From assembly GCF_003945595.2 (NCBI RefSeq), contig NW_024104899.1, forward strand, positions 1-64,000: DNA of 64,000 nucleotides, written 5' to 3'. This DNA is from Pipra filicauda (lineage: Eukaryota; Chordata; Aves; Passeriformes; Pipridae). Shown one piece after another: positions 45,533 to 57,690 of this stretch; positions within the stretch are counted from its first letter, which is position 1; each line of letters begins with the position of its first letter. The translations under genes and the position numbers were made by a program. The notes under the pieces are model-generated. The model did not search any database. It saw only the letters and a program-made list of their open reading frames with translations, and was not told the origin of the DNA.

Positions 45533-48500
45533 ACACAGATCTATACAACTATTAGCAAGCTTATTCAGTGAATGAATTTAACACGATGTTTTCAGTTCTG
45601 TTTTCAGTTACCTTATGAAAAAAAAGTATCCTTCTGAATTGCATGAGTAATTGTTAATTCATTTTCCTTATTCTACTCTTGAGATAACTTGTTAAATTAA
45701 TCCTGTCTTCATTTATTTTATGGTGCCTTCATGTTTAAATGCTGATTTTGTGAACATCTGTTTCAGTCACTGTTGCAAAGCCATTACTTTTATGAGCCTT
45801 ATGTATGTTGGATAGATTTACTGTTGACCTTTGTTAGGAAATTGAATGTTTTTGTTGTTACTAACATTTCTATAACTGATATTGTTGATATTGTTTGTGC
45901 CATGAGAGTACTTCCTTTAAATGAAATACTGCATCTTGGATGGTAATCTGCCTTAAAATTATACTAAATCAGACAAATATTATTTAACTTTTCTTAGCTT
46001 TGAAACAAAAAGTACCATTAACCCCCTCAGTACTAGACAACTATGAGCTGACAATTCAAATACACCACTGGTACAGTTTTTAAATTTCTTATTTAATCAT
46101 TTTCTGTTGTTTCCTCACTGTCATTTGCTATTAAATAATAAAAATCAGATCATTATGCTGTTTAAGTCACTGCCATATGACTGCTGAGAAATTCAACAGT
46201 CTAAGACGATGAAGAACTATTTTTTATCCACTGAAAAAATGTATTCTGCTGCAGAAAAGCAGCATGGTTGAATTTGTATGTGAATTTGTATGCAGAGAAG
46301 TTAACTGAACCAGACCAAGTGTCTGCTAAAAAGGTTTGATCCATGGCATATACAGCCTGACATATTGCCTGTGGAGAACTTCAGTTTTCTCTGAAGAGCA
46401 AACTATTCTCACTATCATACAGTAGACCTTTTGTTGTAAATCCAGGTTCGAGTGCATTGTTTCAGAGAAACAGTATGTCCCTGACAATTTTCCCATTAAG
46501 GCTGAGTTCAACTCAGTCATCCTTAAACAGAGTATAAATTAATTGTCCAGTGGAAGTGATGAATATTTTAAAGCCTTCAATTTCTTGAGTGTATGGGATG
46601 AATTCTCTTTGCCTCCCACAGCAGGTAGTCCTAGTTTAATACATGGGCTAGTGTATCCACTTGGTAGCCAGTGGAGGCTATTCCATTTAAAACATGTTAT
46701 ATAATATGCTGATCATTCCCAGCCTAGTGAATGATAGGGTCCCATTCCTGTTTCTTTCTGTAAATCTATGGGCAGAATCACAACACAGTGTTGAGATGAA
46801 AGAGCAAGAGGGCTCTTACTGCATTTTCCTATTGCTGCTTAATTCTTCTTACTATAAAATCATGTTGATAGTATTGTGAAACTTGGGACAGAAGTTCTAC
46901 CTTGCTATTAAACACCTCAAGATGAATTTATTGTCAAGTTTAGACAAAATGCTTTGGATATTTTTCAAAAAGTATTTTGCTTGTATTAAATATACTGACA
47001 TTATTTTAAGGAACTCTGAAACACCAATACTTTGATTGAGCCACTTGAAATACGGCAGGTGGAATAATCTGCAATGAAAACACACTTTCTAGCATCTGCA
47101 GAGAAATTTATGTATATATCTAGTCAACATATAAGCCTTTGAAAAATTGATGTTAAATGTACACAGAAGAGATATTTTTTCAATATCAGAAGTTCAGATT
47201 CCCAAAACCCATGGATACTTGAGGCATTTACCATGTATTCAGGATGCTCAAGGCTCCTGCAGCTCAATGTCCTAGGACTAAGTAACAAAGTCAAGGAAAA
47301 TAAAGATGGAGACTTCATGGAGAACTATGGAAAGGAAGTTCTGCTAGCTAGCCAGACCAGAGCAGAAGGGACATCAAAAATACAGAAAAGAAAATAGTTT
47401 TTGGGTGAAAAATGCAAAACAGTAGAGACTGTTTTGAAGAAAAAACTGTGATTAAAATAGTTAGTGTGATTCCTGCAAGAAGGAGGAATCCACAGGATTT
47501 GACAGTAACTAGGCCATGAAGAAGAATGTAATGATGACGGTTAAGTGGACTGAAAAGAACCAAGCTGGAGTGGTTGTGAAAAAGCCAAATCTGTTGCAGA
47601 AGAAATTGTGCCTGCTCACATTCTCTGAAGCCCAAAACAGATCCAAGATACTCTCTCTGCCAGCAAGTACAGCAGGTGTGATGTCTATTGCTGCCCCTTG
47701 GCTCCAGTGACAGAGATTCAGGAAGGCAATGCTCTTCATGTCTCTCTTTGATACCACGTGGTTTTTTAGGATTGAAAGACCAGAGAAGTCAGTGCTCTAG
47801 AATGCTTCTTGAAACTTCAGAAAATTGCATACAAAGTACACCCTGAAAGAATAACTGGTGGGATTATGACCACTCAGAAATAAAGAAATACAGATATTAA
47901 GGTTGCCAGAGTACTTTCAATTTAGGTCACTCAAGCATTGTTCTTAAAATACCATCCATTTATTTTCAACTCATTCTCAGTAGAAAGAAAATGCTTGATC
48001 TAGGTGTTTTTCTCCAGTTATCAAATAACAGAAGGAATGCTGATTAGACCTCTATTTCATCTGCTGCAGGAGTTTTGAGGGTGCCATTGAATGGAGCCAG
48101 TGGAAGGGCTAATGGAAGACTAAAGTAAACCTTAGTTCTGAAAGCAGTGCTGTGGTAGTATCTGTATTTCCAACCTGTCCTGTCAGTGCTGTAGCATTTT
48201 TGCTGTTCCAGAAAAGTTATAAACCAAAGTTTTCCTAGGCAGTACAATTGTGCATTTTATGGGTGGCATTAAATCATCTGCAAAGTGCTGAGCATTCACA
48301 GCTGTAAGCGAGGTCAGTGATCCAATCCTCTGAATCTATTAAATTATAGAAAATGCTAATTATGCTGAAAAAGCTAGTCATATGGCTTTAAATTAGATAC
48401 CTATAATGAATGTACATTTGATAAGAAGTTCAATGTCTTAGGGTAGAATTGACAATGTTTTTGAATGAGAAACTCAGAAGGGAAGCCTGGACACCTACAC

Positions 48501-49665
48501 CCTCTAGGCTGTTTTGAAACAATCATCATATAAGTGGTTTGCCTGGTGGTAGAAATTTTTACTTTTAGTATTTCAAAAGGTAAGTTTGCAATAACATAAA
48601 AAATGAGAATTGTGGGCAGCAGTGCCCAAACTGAAGTATGAAGTTTTTGTCTCTACAGCAAAAACTTCTCTAATTATACAGGGTAGCTTTCTTAACAGCC
48701 TCAGGTTACACTAAAGATGTGTAAAACCACAGGTATTACCTTGCTGATTATCAGTGTTTTACATAAGCAATTTCTGCGTTTGCCGCTATGAATGTGAGTG
48801 TGCAGCTATAGATAGTGTCAGCCCTTTAACTCTAGTAAACCAAGGTTCCTTTTTTTTGTTTGTTTTTACAAAATGTTTTGAAAATTTTTGATTTTCTGGA
48901 CTGAAGCCTGAGAAGTGCTGAACAACCTCTGCTGAAGAGTATGTAATTCAAGCCTACAATTCACCTTGAGTCCTTAAAATGAAATTCACATTCTGAATTT
49001 TCTTTCAGTTCTAGAATTTGCATGATAATTTATTTTTGAAACATATAGACCAAATGAAAACCACCATACTACCAAAAGCTTTTTGCAGACAGGGAAGGTA
49101 GTGTGGTAGAGCTCTACCAGAATGCAGCACTTTGCTCCATCTAAACATATTGGCGCATCACGAAGTATTCTGCCAATTAATTCTACCTGCAAGTGGGATT
49201 TATTTGTAGGCTACCTAAAAATGTCTCCTTTTCTTCAATTAGTTTTTCTGTTAGAAAAAGACAATAAAGTTTTTATATCATATACATCAATCTGAATTTT
49301 ACTGCTTTAGTTTCATTAGGTCAAGATATATCACGGTCAGAATGAGTTCCTCTATACTTTTGACTAAAGGCTGAGCTGCATACCTGCAATAATGATAACA
49401 TTGGAGAAAACACAGCAGGCATTCTCATCTGCAGTGCTGAAACTGCCCATCTGACCAATACATCAGCACAACTGCAAGAAATTTAACTAGGCTTAGTAGC
49501 AATATCACCCTCATAAGACACAAAACCAAAAAAAAAAAAGATAATACCCATCTGTCTCCAGTAGTTTCCGTAGTTTGGATGTTCAATTCCTGAATCAAAT
49601 GCCTGCATAAAGCTCTACACAGGCCAACCCTACCTGATCATGCTACAAATAATCCTCAGCATGGC

Positions 49666-49685
49666 TGAAAAACCATGGTTTTTCA
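49666..49685. repeat. Perfect 20-bp palindrome
   Basis: TGAAAAACCATGGTTTTTCA is its own reverse complement with no spacer. It lies in unique AT-rich DNA. A perfect 20-mer palindrome is unusual enough in 64 kb to note, but it has no visible context such as a promoter or coding sequence. Confidence 0.9.
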
Positions 49686-52600
49686 CCGATAACTTCATTA
49701 TGTATTTCAGTGGGGCACAGTAATTTTCATATAGCGATTTGTCTATAAATAGTTATGGTAGGACTTTTTAATAAATTGGTTGATTTACTGAAACCTCTTT
49801 CTAACTTTAAGGATAAAACTTGCTGCAGCTCTTCGATAATCAAAGGTACAATTCTTTGTTATTTTTCTTCCCCGTGAACTTTGGAAATAGAAGACCATAG
49901 CCCAGCAGAGACATTTTCTCTGCTAAGCACTTGGGTGTGTTTCTGAGAGTCAGGAATCATTTTCTTGGACTCATTATACTATTGCCTGTAGTTAAATATC
50001 CAGGCAGAGCTGCAGGAAAAAAAAGGTAAGAAAGTCTCCCACGGCAGAGAAAAAAAAAAATCTGTGAAGCCTTAACACAGTTACTTCCAGAGAGGATAGA
50101 GACATAAACACAGTGTAGAAGAAAGTAGGGTTCTGCTCTGAAGTATTTACAACCCCAAATACAAGAGGAGAGGAAATTATTCCCCAGGAACCAGAATACA
50201 TTGCTAAGGCTTTGCTTAGATACATATTTTGAACCAAGATCCAGTTTCTTCTGTTGGTGCCTCTGACCCCAAATACATGAACCTGCCAAGATACGTTTAA
50301 AGTTTCTTCCATTTCAGTTGGATCCATTTTAATGCATTTTAATGGCCTACTGTAGAGGGAACAGGCACAAAGGTGTTGACTGTCTAAGCCAAAACTGAAA
50401 GAAAGTTTAGTATGAGCTTACTATTACTGCAAATAAGATAGTATAAAAAAAAAATTAATGCAGTAGTCTTTTAATTTTTTATTATTATAAAAGAAATTAA
50501 TTACAGTATCCAAAAGAACACTTAGGCAGGTGAATGAAGTTTTGTCTACTACAAAGAGTACATAAGTCACTATTTACTCTGTCCTTATTGCAGGAAGGAT
50601 CCCAGCAGTACATTTTCCAGTATTTTATCCTAACTAGTTTTCAAAATCTTGTGATAAATGGCTGAAGCTCCAACAGAGAGAGTAATAATGTTTTATGGCT
50701 GAAGTATATTTCACTGTCTGAATAAAAAATAATAAAAAAATCCTTTTCCTCTGTTTTGAATGTCATCATTTTATTCCTTATTATAGATTTAGTTCATCTT
50801 GGTGTTTCCATCTAGTGTTTATCATCATAGGCTATTCTTATATCTTATTCCGGTCATAGTTTTCCAACTTAAGAAAATTAGATTAGGACTTTCAAACACT
50901 GTAGGGAGTTTATCCACAGAAGTGCCCTTAAAACTCTTCTCAAAACCATATTTTAAATCCACTCTACTGCTTTGAGAATTTTAGTCTTGATTGTTAGTTT
51001 CTGTGGCCCAATGGGTTTTCCTACACTTTTCTGTGTTCTTTATAATGTCCCAGTACATACAATGGTCATACAAGACTTTTCAGTTCTATTTACAGAATTT
51101 CCATCTACTTCCTCACTCCAAGCTTCATGACACCTTACGTTTCATTTTCATTAACATGAAGTTTGCTGCTGAATGGTTCATCTGACTGATCAAGTCGACC
51201 TATTTATGACTATCTCCTTCCCCCATGATGTTCTTCAAGCCTGATTAAAATGGGAACCAGATCTTCACATGGTGTCTAAATTAGTGCTGAGGTGGGCTAA
51301 GTTGCACATTATGACAAACTGATGCTAGAAAGAGAAGATGAATCTTTCATTTTCACGCTTGTTTTTATTACCTTTTAAATACAATGCAAGAACAAAAGTG
51401 ATGCCCAAATTGTATATATTAGTGTAAAATGCATACATTTTTCTGAAGTAATCAATCATCAATTTACAGATTAAAGACACACATAACAAAATCAAAAGGC
51501 AAAAGCATATTAAACTACATTCTTAACTTCCTGATTAAAAATACTGTGCCATCAGTTGCTTAGTGGAGCCTTGTAAAAAGCCTGTCAAAAGACTACCATA
51601 CAGCATCCAGAATGATATAAATGTATAAACTATGCAGCTTTAAAAATGTTCTGTTCCATAATGGTGTTTTACACTTGAAAGTAGATGGATATAAGCAGTA
51701 TTAAGAGAAAAAAATATTATGTCTCTGGAATTTACATCTAACACCAGGAATTTTCAAGAAGTTTGAGCACAGCAGAATGTAATCAGAAATAATATATATC
51801 ATGATGCAGAAAACTTTTAAAAACTAGTGGAAAAATAGTTTCTAGTTGTTTTTATACCATGTACAAGACATCATGAGTGGGCCTCATAGAAATGGAACAC
51901 TGTCCTAACAGTTTCCAAAATAGTCCAGCTGAATTTTTAATAACTGGAGGAGGTAAAAGTAGGCAGGAGAAAGAGCCTGTGTTTCATTACCCTCCGATGA
52001 GATACAACTCCAGAGGATGGAGAACCAGTCAAGTTTTTACAAAGCTGAGTCACTTCTTCCCCAGCCACAGTAGGTAGCAAAAAGAGAGTGTCATCAGCAC
52101 TGATACATCTGAGAATTACTTAAAAGGAGGAACATTTGTCATTTTCATGCTAGCTCAAGGAAAGACTCAGTACTGAAAGACGTCAAGGACTCTGAGAAGT
52201 ACTAAAACAACCTTGTTTCAATTGTAGTTGTAAAAAAATTATCTACATTTTTCAAGTTTGTCTCTTTGTAAGGAAAGTACAGATGACAGGAGTTGAAATA
52301 ATATATATATTTTCCTGACAAAAACAACATATAAATCTCACATTGAATGTAATTTCTCAATATTAAGTTTCATAGGTTTAATCTTGTTGTGTTGAAAAGG
52401 AATAAGCTCCTCCCTCCATCCCCAATAAATAAATGCCCAAATCTCACCTTAATTTCTAATGCATCAGAAATACTGTAAGAAACTGGTTTTGACAACCATG
52501 CTGATAAAACAAGAACTGATCATAAAGAACCCATATCAGTAAGTTAGATTAACACTGAAGTTCTGGAAATATATCTGTAGTTCAGAGAAACTCCATTTCT

Positions 52601-54344
52601 CATTTAAAAACTTAACATTATTTCAAACAATCAGGGGTAGAGGGAGAACTGAAGACAGAGATTTCTCTTCTTTTTTACACAAAGTAAATTATAAGATCAT
52701 ACAATCAATATGCTCGGCTACCTGAGCAGGATCCAGTGAATGTGTATTAGAATTTAAAGAGGGTAGTGAAGGAGCACACTTAGAAAAATCAAGTCACCCC
52801 CATGGCCTTAAACACTCTGACCAAAGAGAAAAAGGGTAAGTGAGAAAAATCCATTAGAGTGTTCTGAATGAGTGATGATAGAGAGATGATAAGACTTCAA
52901 GAACATCAGGCATAAAGATTGACCCTCCATGAGCACCCAAATGAGATAATGAAAATAATCCAGAATTAGATAAGAACGTCTATGTCTGAACTCATAAGAA
53001 AATCAGGTTGAGACTTTTAGAGCTGCTCTGAAACATACAAATGCCTTATTCCCGTTCAATTTAATTAGGTGACTGACTCCCTCGCTGCTGCTGAAAATTC
53101 CAGCCTCTGAATACATTCACTCCTGATAGCTTCCATGCCTAAAGTGTTGGCAACTGATTAAAAGGTTTCCCAGGAGTATATTTTGTTAAGTATTAGTGAA
53201 TTATATACAGTTATAGAAAATAAATGCCCAGTTTAAGAAAACCAGAATGTGTGAGACATGGAAAATATTTTCTAAACCACATTGTATCCCTGAAAAAAAA
53301 CCAATTGTACCTTCATCACTGTGATATTTAGTTTACATGTGCTTTAGGATATCTCAAGATTTCCTTGAAATGAAAATGCTCCACACTAACTTGAAAGAGC
53401 TAGGCACAGACCAGTTATAAGCCATGCAACTCTGTTCGCATGGAAGAAGCCATCACCAGGCAAAAGTTCCTTCTATCCTAAAAAAGGTGAAGAAAAATTA
53501 AAAGGAAGTCATCACTCCACTACTGCCAGACAGCTGTAGGAACTTCGTAGCAGTGGTACAAGATTGCCTGAAGAAGAAGTGCACTTATAAACTTTTGCAG
53601 AATAGTTCCGTGGTTAACATGTCATCCAACCTACCCTCTAGGACGAGAGGTGTTTGAGGTGGAGAGAGAAATAGCCTTAAGTACACTTTGTCCCCATAAA
53701 TAGCAACTGATTAGGAAGCAGAGGAGCCCAGATTTCCAAGGAGGTTTTCCTTTTATGTTACGTGTAAGGTAAAGCATAGGAAGGTATTCCTCTCAAGAAT
53801 GCCAAGGGAGTGGAATGACTGAAAAAAAGGTTTATTTCAGATGCAAGGACCATTTCTTAACGATGCTGCACACCAGGCCTCCTGGGAAAAAAGGCAATGC
53901 CTTGCCTTGTCCAAGGCTTTTAATATCTTCTTTTTCTCCTACTCCACCCTCTCTGGCCCAAGGAGATCTTGTACATGTCTGTAAAAATGTTATCTCTGTG
54001 CATACCTGGGAGAGAGACAACTTGCTCACAGCTTCTCCCTGTGACTTTCTCTGAAATGCAGGAGGAAGGAAAAAAAATCTAATCTGTTTGAGAAGGCATT
54101 TCGCAGTCCTCCTAAGTGAAACCAGTTCTAGCTTTCTGTTCCAAATTCTTCTGAAATTGTACCAATCCCTACAGCAGCAGGTTGAGCCCAGTCCCTCTGT
54201 AATCAGTAGGATACTATGGACAACCCAACCACTACCAACTCTGTAGATGCTTATCCTTTCTCACTGACTAACAAGGACCCCCATAGAATGCAGGCTTCTA
54301 CCTGAAGCATTCATCTTGAAGTGGGAAGGGTATAAGACCAGACT

Positions 54345-55283
54345 CACTAGAGATGAGCCTAGGAGCAGCATGCCAGACAGGGTTGAAATTGGTTGCTCAG
54401 CTGAAGTGCACGTACATCAGTGCACATAGTATGTGTAACAAACAGGAGGAGCTGGGGGCCTCTGTACAGCAGGAAAGCTTCATGATGTAGTCATCATCAT
54501 GGAAATGTGGTGGGATGACTCACATGACTAGAGTGCTGCAACGGATGGCTTCAAGCTCTTCAGAAGGGACAGGTGAGGAAGGAGAGGGAGTGGGATGGCT
54601 CTGTACATTAGGGAGTGTTTTGACTGTGTAGAGCTCAAGGATAGTGACGATAAGGTTGAATGCCTGTGGGTAAGAAACAGGGGGAAGGCTAACAGGGCAG
54701 ACATCCTGGTGGGAGTCCATTATAGACCACCCAACCAGGATGAAGGGGTGGTTGAATTATTCTATAAGTGACTGGCTTATGTTTCATGATCATCAGCTCT
54801 TGTTCTTGTGGGAGACTTTAACCTGCCGCATGTCTGCTGGCAACTCAACAGAGCAGAGGCTGTCTAGGAGGTTCCTGGAGTGTGTGGAAGATAACACAGC
54901 TGGTGAGCGAGCCTGCCAGGGGTGGTGCCCCACTAGACCTTCTGTCTACAGAGAAGGGCTGGTGAGAGATGTGGTGGTTGGAGCCATTTTGGGCAGAGCA
55001 ACTGTGAAATGATAGAGTTTTCAATACTTGGTAAAAAACGAGGTCAATAAAACCTTAACCTTGGGCTTAAGGTTAAGGGTAGACTTTGACCAGTTCAGGA
55101 TACTGGTTTGGAAAGCCCCTTGGGAAGCAGCCCTTAAGAAGTAAGGGGGACAGGAAGGCTTGACACACTTCAAGAGAGAAATCTTGAAGGTGCAGGAGCA
55201 GGCTGTCCCTATGTGCTGAAAGACTAGCTGGCAGAGAATACAGGCCTGGCTGAGCAGGAAGCTTTCACAAGAACTCAGGAATT
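54345..55283 (+). pseudogene. CR1 ORF2 endonuclease remnant
   Basis: CR1 ORF2 encodes an apurinic-like endonuclease followed by reverse transcriptase, which together drive target-primed insertion in the nucleus. Here the endonuclease can be followed through WWDDSHD (about 54,510), ILVGVHYRPPNQDE (about 54,700-54,745) and LVLVGDFNLPHVCWQLN (about 54,797-54,850), the last including the catalytic-loop Gly-Asp-Phe-Asn. Stops interrupt it at several points (for example just after the 'ELFYK' word), and frame changes are needed to follow it. The linker to the reverse transcriptase runs to the insertion point. Confidence 0.8.
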
Positions 55284-55296
55284 AAAAAGAGGGTGT
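55284..55296. repeat. Target-site duplication, left copy (RTE insertion)
   Basis: AAAAAGAGGGTGT lies at the 3' edge of the minus-strand RTE and recurs as AAAAAGAGTGTGT at 59,001-59,013 on its 5' edge, a match of 12 of 13 bases. The CR1 reading resumes across it, so these bases mark the integration site. Confidence 0.85.
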
Positions 55297-55298
55297 CA

Positions 55299-57690
55299 TT
55301 ATGGCTGGACTTTGAAAACGAAGATTTGGGAAAGGTCTCTACCCACATTTGTCACAAGCGCGCTGGTGGCTAAAAAGGCCAATACAAGACAGGCATGTCT
55401 GATTGTGCAAAAGGCACAGCAGAAAGACTCCTTAGGTGGTAAATTCTGCAAGGCATGATTCTTTCTGCGTTGCCTTTTCTCCTCAAGAGTGATCCTGTGT
55501 GCTTTCTCAAAGGAAACAGCAGCATTATAGATGGTGTGTCTCCAGACCTCCCAATTGGAGGCCAGAGTAGACCAGTGATGGTGATCAATATGGCCAAGGC
55601 TGAGATGTTGTTTCCGGGAGTTCTTGTATCTTCTCTTCGGGGCTCCTCTCTTGCGGCAGCCGGTGGCAAGTTCACCACAGAGCAAGATCTTAGGAAGGCG
55701 GTGGTCCTTCATCCTGGAGACGTGCCCTGCCCAACGCAGCTGTGTTCTCAGTAACATGGCCTCAATCCTTGTGATTGCTGCTTGTTCTAGAACAGATGTA
55801 TTGGTCACATAGTCTGACCAGTGGATGTTTAGGATTGTACGGAGGCAGCATTGATGGAAGCGTTCTAGGAGTCGCAGGTGGTGGCGGGAGATGACCCATG
55901 ATTCAGATCCATATAAGAGAGTACACAGCACAATGGTTCTGTAAACACTGATCTTTGTACTTTTCGTCAAGTGTTTATTTCACCAAACTCTTTCATGAAG
56001 CTTTCCAAAGCACTGTATGCCTTTGCTAACCTGTTCCCTATCTCTCCGTCAATCTTACCATCCGAGGAGATGAGGCTACCTAGGTAATTAAACTGTTGTA
56101 CTGATTTGAGTTCTGATTAGCCAATGGTGATGTGGGGATGATGGAAGACTTCCTGAGGTGCAGGTTGATGGAGAACTTCTGTCTTCTTTAGACTGACTTC
56201 CAGCCCAAAGAGCTCAGCAGCATCTGCAAAGCAGGATGTTAAACGCTGCAGAGCTGCTTCTGTGTGAGTGACAAGGGCGGCGTCATCAGCATAGAGCAGC
56301 TCCCGGACAAGATGTTTTAAGGTCTTGGTGTGGGCCTTCAGTCACCTTAGGTTGAATAGGCTTCCATCAATATGGTATCGAATGTAGATATCGTCCTGAT
56401 CATCGAGGTCTGCTGTGGCCCTCTGGAGCATCATGCTGAAAAAGAGTGTGAATAGGGTTGGTGCGAGAACGCAGCCTTGTTTCACACCATTAGTTATTAG
56501 AAAGGGTTCAGAAAGTGTGTTGCCATATCTGACTTGGCCGTGCTGATCCTCATGGAGTGAGATGATCATTTTGAGGAACTTGGGGGGACAACCTAAACGT
56601 TCCAAAATCTGCCACAGACCTTTCCTGCTCAGAGTATCAAAAGCCTTGGTGAGGTCAACAAAGGTTACATAGAGACCTTTGTTCTGTTCCCTACACTTCT
56701 CTTGCAGTTGTCTGAGGACAAATACCATGTCTGTGGTGCTCCTGTTAGCTCTGAAACCACACTGACTTTCAGGAAGGATACCTTCTGCTATAGTGGGTAT
56801 TAGTCTGTTCAAGAGTATTCTTGCCAGGATTTTGCCAGCAATGGAGAGCAGAGTAATACCACGATAGTTTGAGCAATCTGATTTAATACCTTTCTTCTTA
56901 TACAAGGTGATGATGACTGCATCACGAAGGTCTGATGGTAGTTCACCGAGCTCCCAACAGCTCACCACAAATTCATGAAATTTGGCATGGAGTGCAAGGC
57001 CCCCATGTTTCCAGACTTCAGGTGGAATTCCATCAACCCCAGCTGCCTTGCCAGTTTTCACCTGCTGTATGGCCTTGAGGGTTTCTCCTAAAGTGGGGGC
57101 GGTATCCAATTCATACTTTACTGGTTGTTGTGTGATGGACTGAATGGCTGTGTCTTGGACTACATGGCTGGTACTGAATAGGGTCTGAAAGTGTTCAGAC
57201 CATCGATTCAGAATGGAGGTTTTACCTGTAAGAAGTGTTTGACCATCAGCGCTGAGTAGAGGACTTTGAGCTTGGTATGTAGGCCCATATGCTGTTTTCA
57301 GGGCTTCATAGAACCCTCTGTGATCACCTGTATCTGCACATAATTGTGTTTTTTCAGCTAGATCGGTCCACCACTTGTTCTGGATGTCACGAAGTTTCTG
57401 TTGGAGCTTGCTGCATGCAAGACGAAAGGCAGCTTTTCTTACGTGACAGGATGGCAGTGCAAGGTGTGTTTGGTGAGCAGTTCTCTTCTTACTCAACAAT
57501 TCTTGGATCTCTTGATTGTTTTCATCAAACCAGTCCTTGTTCTTCTTGAGGGAGAACCCTAAGGTTTCTTCAGAGGACTGCTGGATGCTGTTTTTAACAT
57601 GGTGCCAGAGTGTTACAAGAGAGGTATCTGCAGAATCTGTGGAATGATTTTCGAGCCTAGTTTGAAGATTAGCCTGAAATTTGTTCTCAC
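55299..57690 (-). pseudogene. RTE ORF, reverse transcriptase and C-terminal half
   Basis: After the frameshift the protein continues on the minus strand with a linker (QSSEETLGF and KNKDWFDEN). The reverse transcriptase follows: GKAAGVDGIPPEVW, NYRGITLLSIAGKILARILL, PESQCGFRANRST, FVDLTKAFDTLSR (first catalytic Asp, about 56,635-56,661), GVKQGCVLAPTLF, and YADD (56,282-56,293, both catalytic Asp intact). The thumb and C-terminal region then run through LYGSESW and QLRWAGHVSRM to a Cys-rich tail ending at TAA (55,299). Damage includes an in-frame TGA at about 56,342 (CGA to TGA in context), a TAA near 56,118 and another one-base frameshift at about 56,011-56,020. The domain order is complete, so the copy was probably intact when inserted and decayed in place. 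Confidence 0.85.

Larger units (their letters stand above)
43400..54330. other. AT-rich non-coding stretch, no gene recognised
   Basis: I recognise no gene or dispersed repeat in about 11 kb. It contains the 82-nt pure pyrimidine tract, a 20-bp palindrome at 49,666-49,685 and short poly-A runs. Open frames are under about 115 codons. Two overlapping minus-strand frames at 47,348-47,757 are hydrophobic but match no receptor family convincingly. A splice-bounded 53-nt open segment at 52,448-52,500 (minus) is discussed in the findings. Confidence 0.55.
54345..55296 (+). mobile_element. CR1 LINE, 5' part of an interrupted copy
   Basis: This is the upstream half of a CR1 element later split by an RTE insertion. 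It carries the endonuclease half of ORF2 and then the linker 'THFKREILKVQEQ...AWLSRKLSQELR'. The element continues at 59,001, where the next CR1 words (VYDLWKKGQAI) resume exactly at the second copy of the target duplication. The 5' end is uncertain; CR1-like words are clear from about 54,345 and may begin near 54,170. Frameshifts and stops make it non-functional. Confidence 0.85.

Noticed and set aside
45330..45548. Lys/Glu/Gly-repeat open frame on the minus strand
   Set aside because: It is the direct translation of the (CCTT)n tract; composition alone explains it.
46430..46460. GGTTCGAGT word, considered as a tRNA T-arm
   Set aside because: No matching acceptor stem, D-arm or anticodon arm can be built around it.
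47348..47757. Hydrophobic minus-strand frames that suggested a taste or olfactory receptor pseudogene
   Set aside because: No conserved receptor motif appears in the right order in either frame, and the similarity was limited to hydrophobicity.
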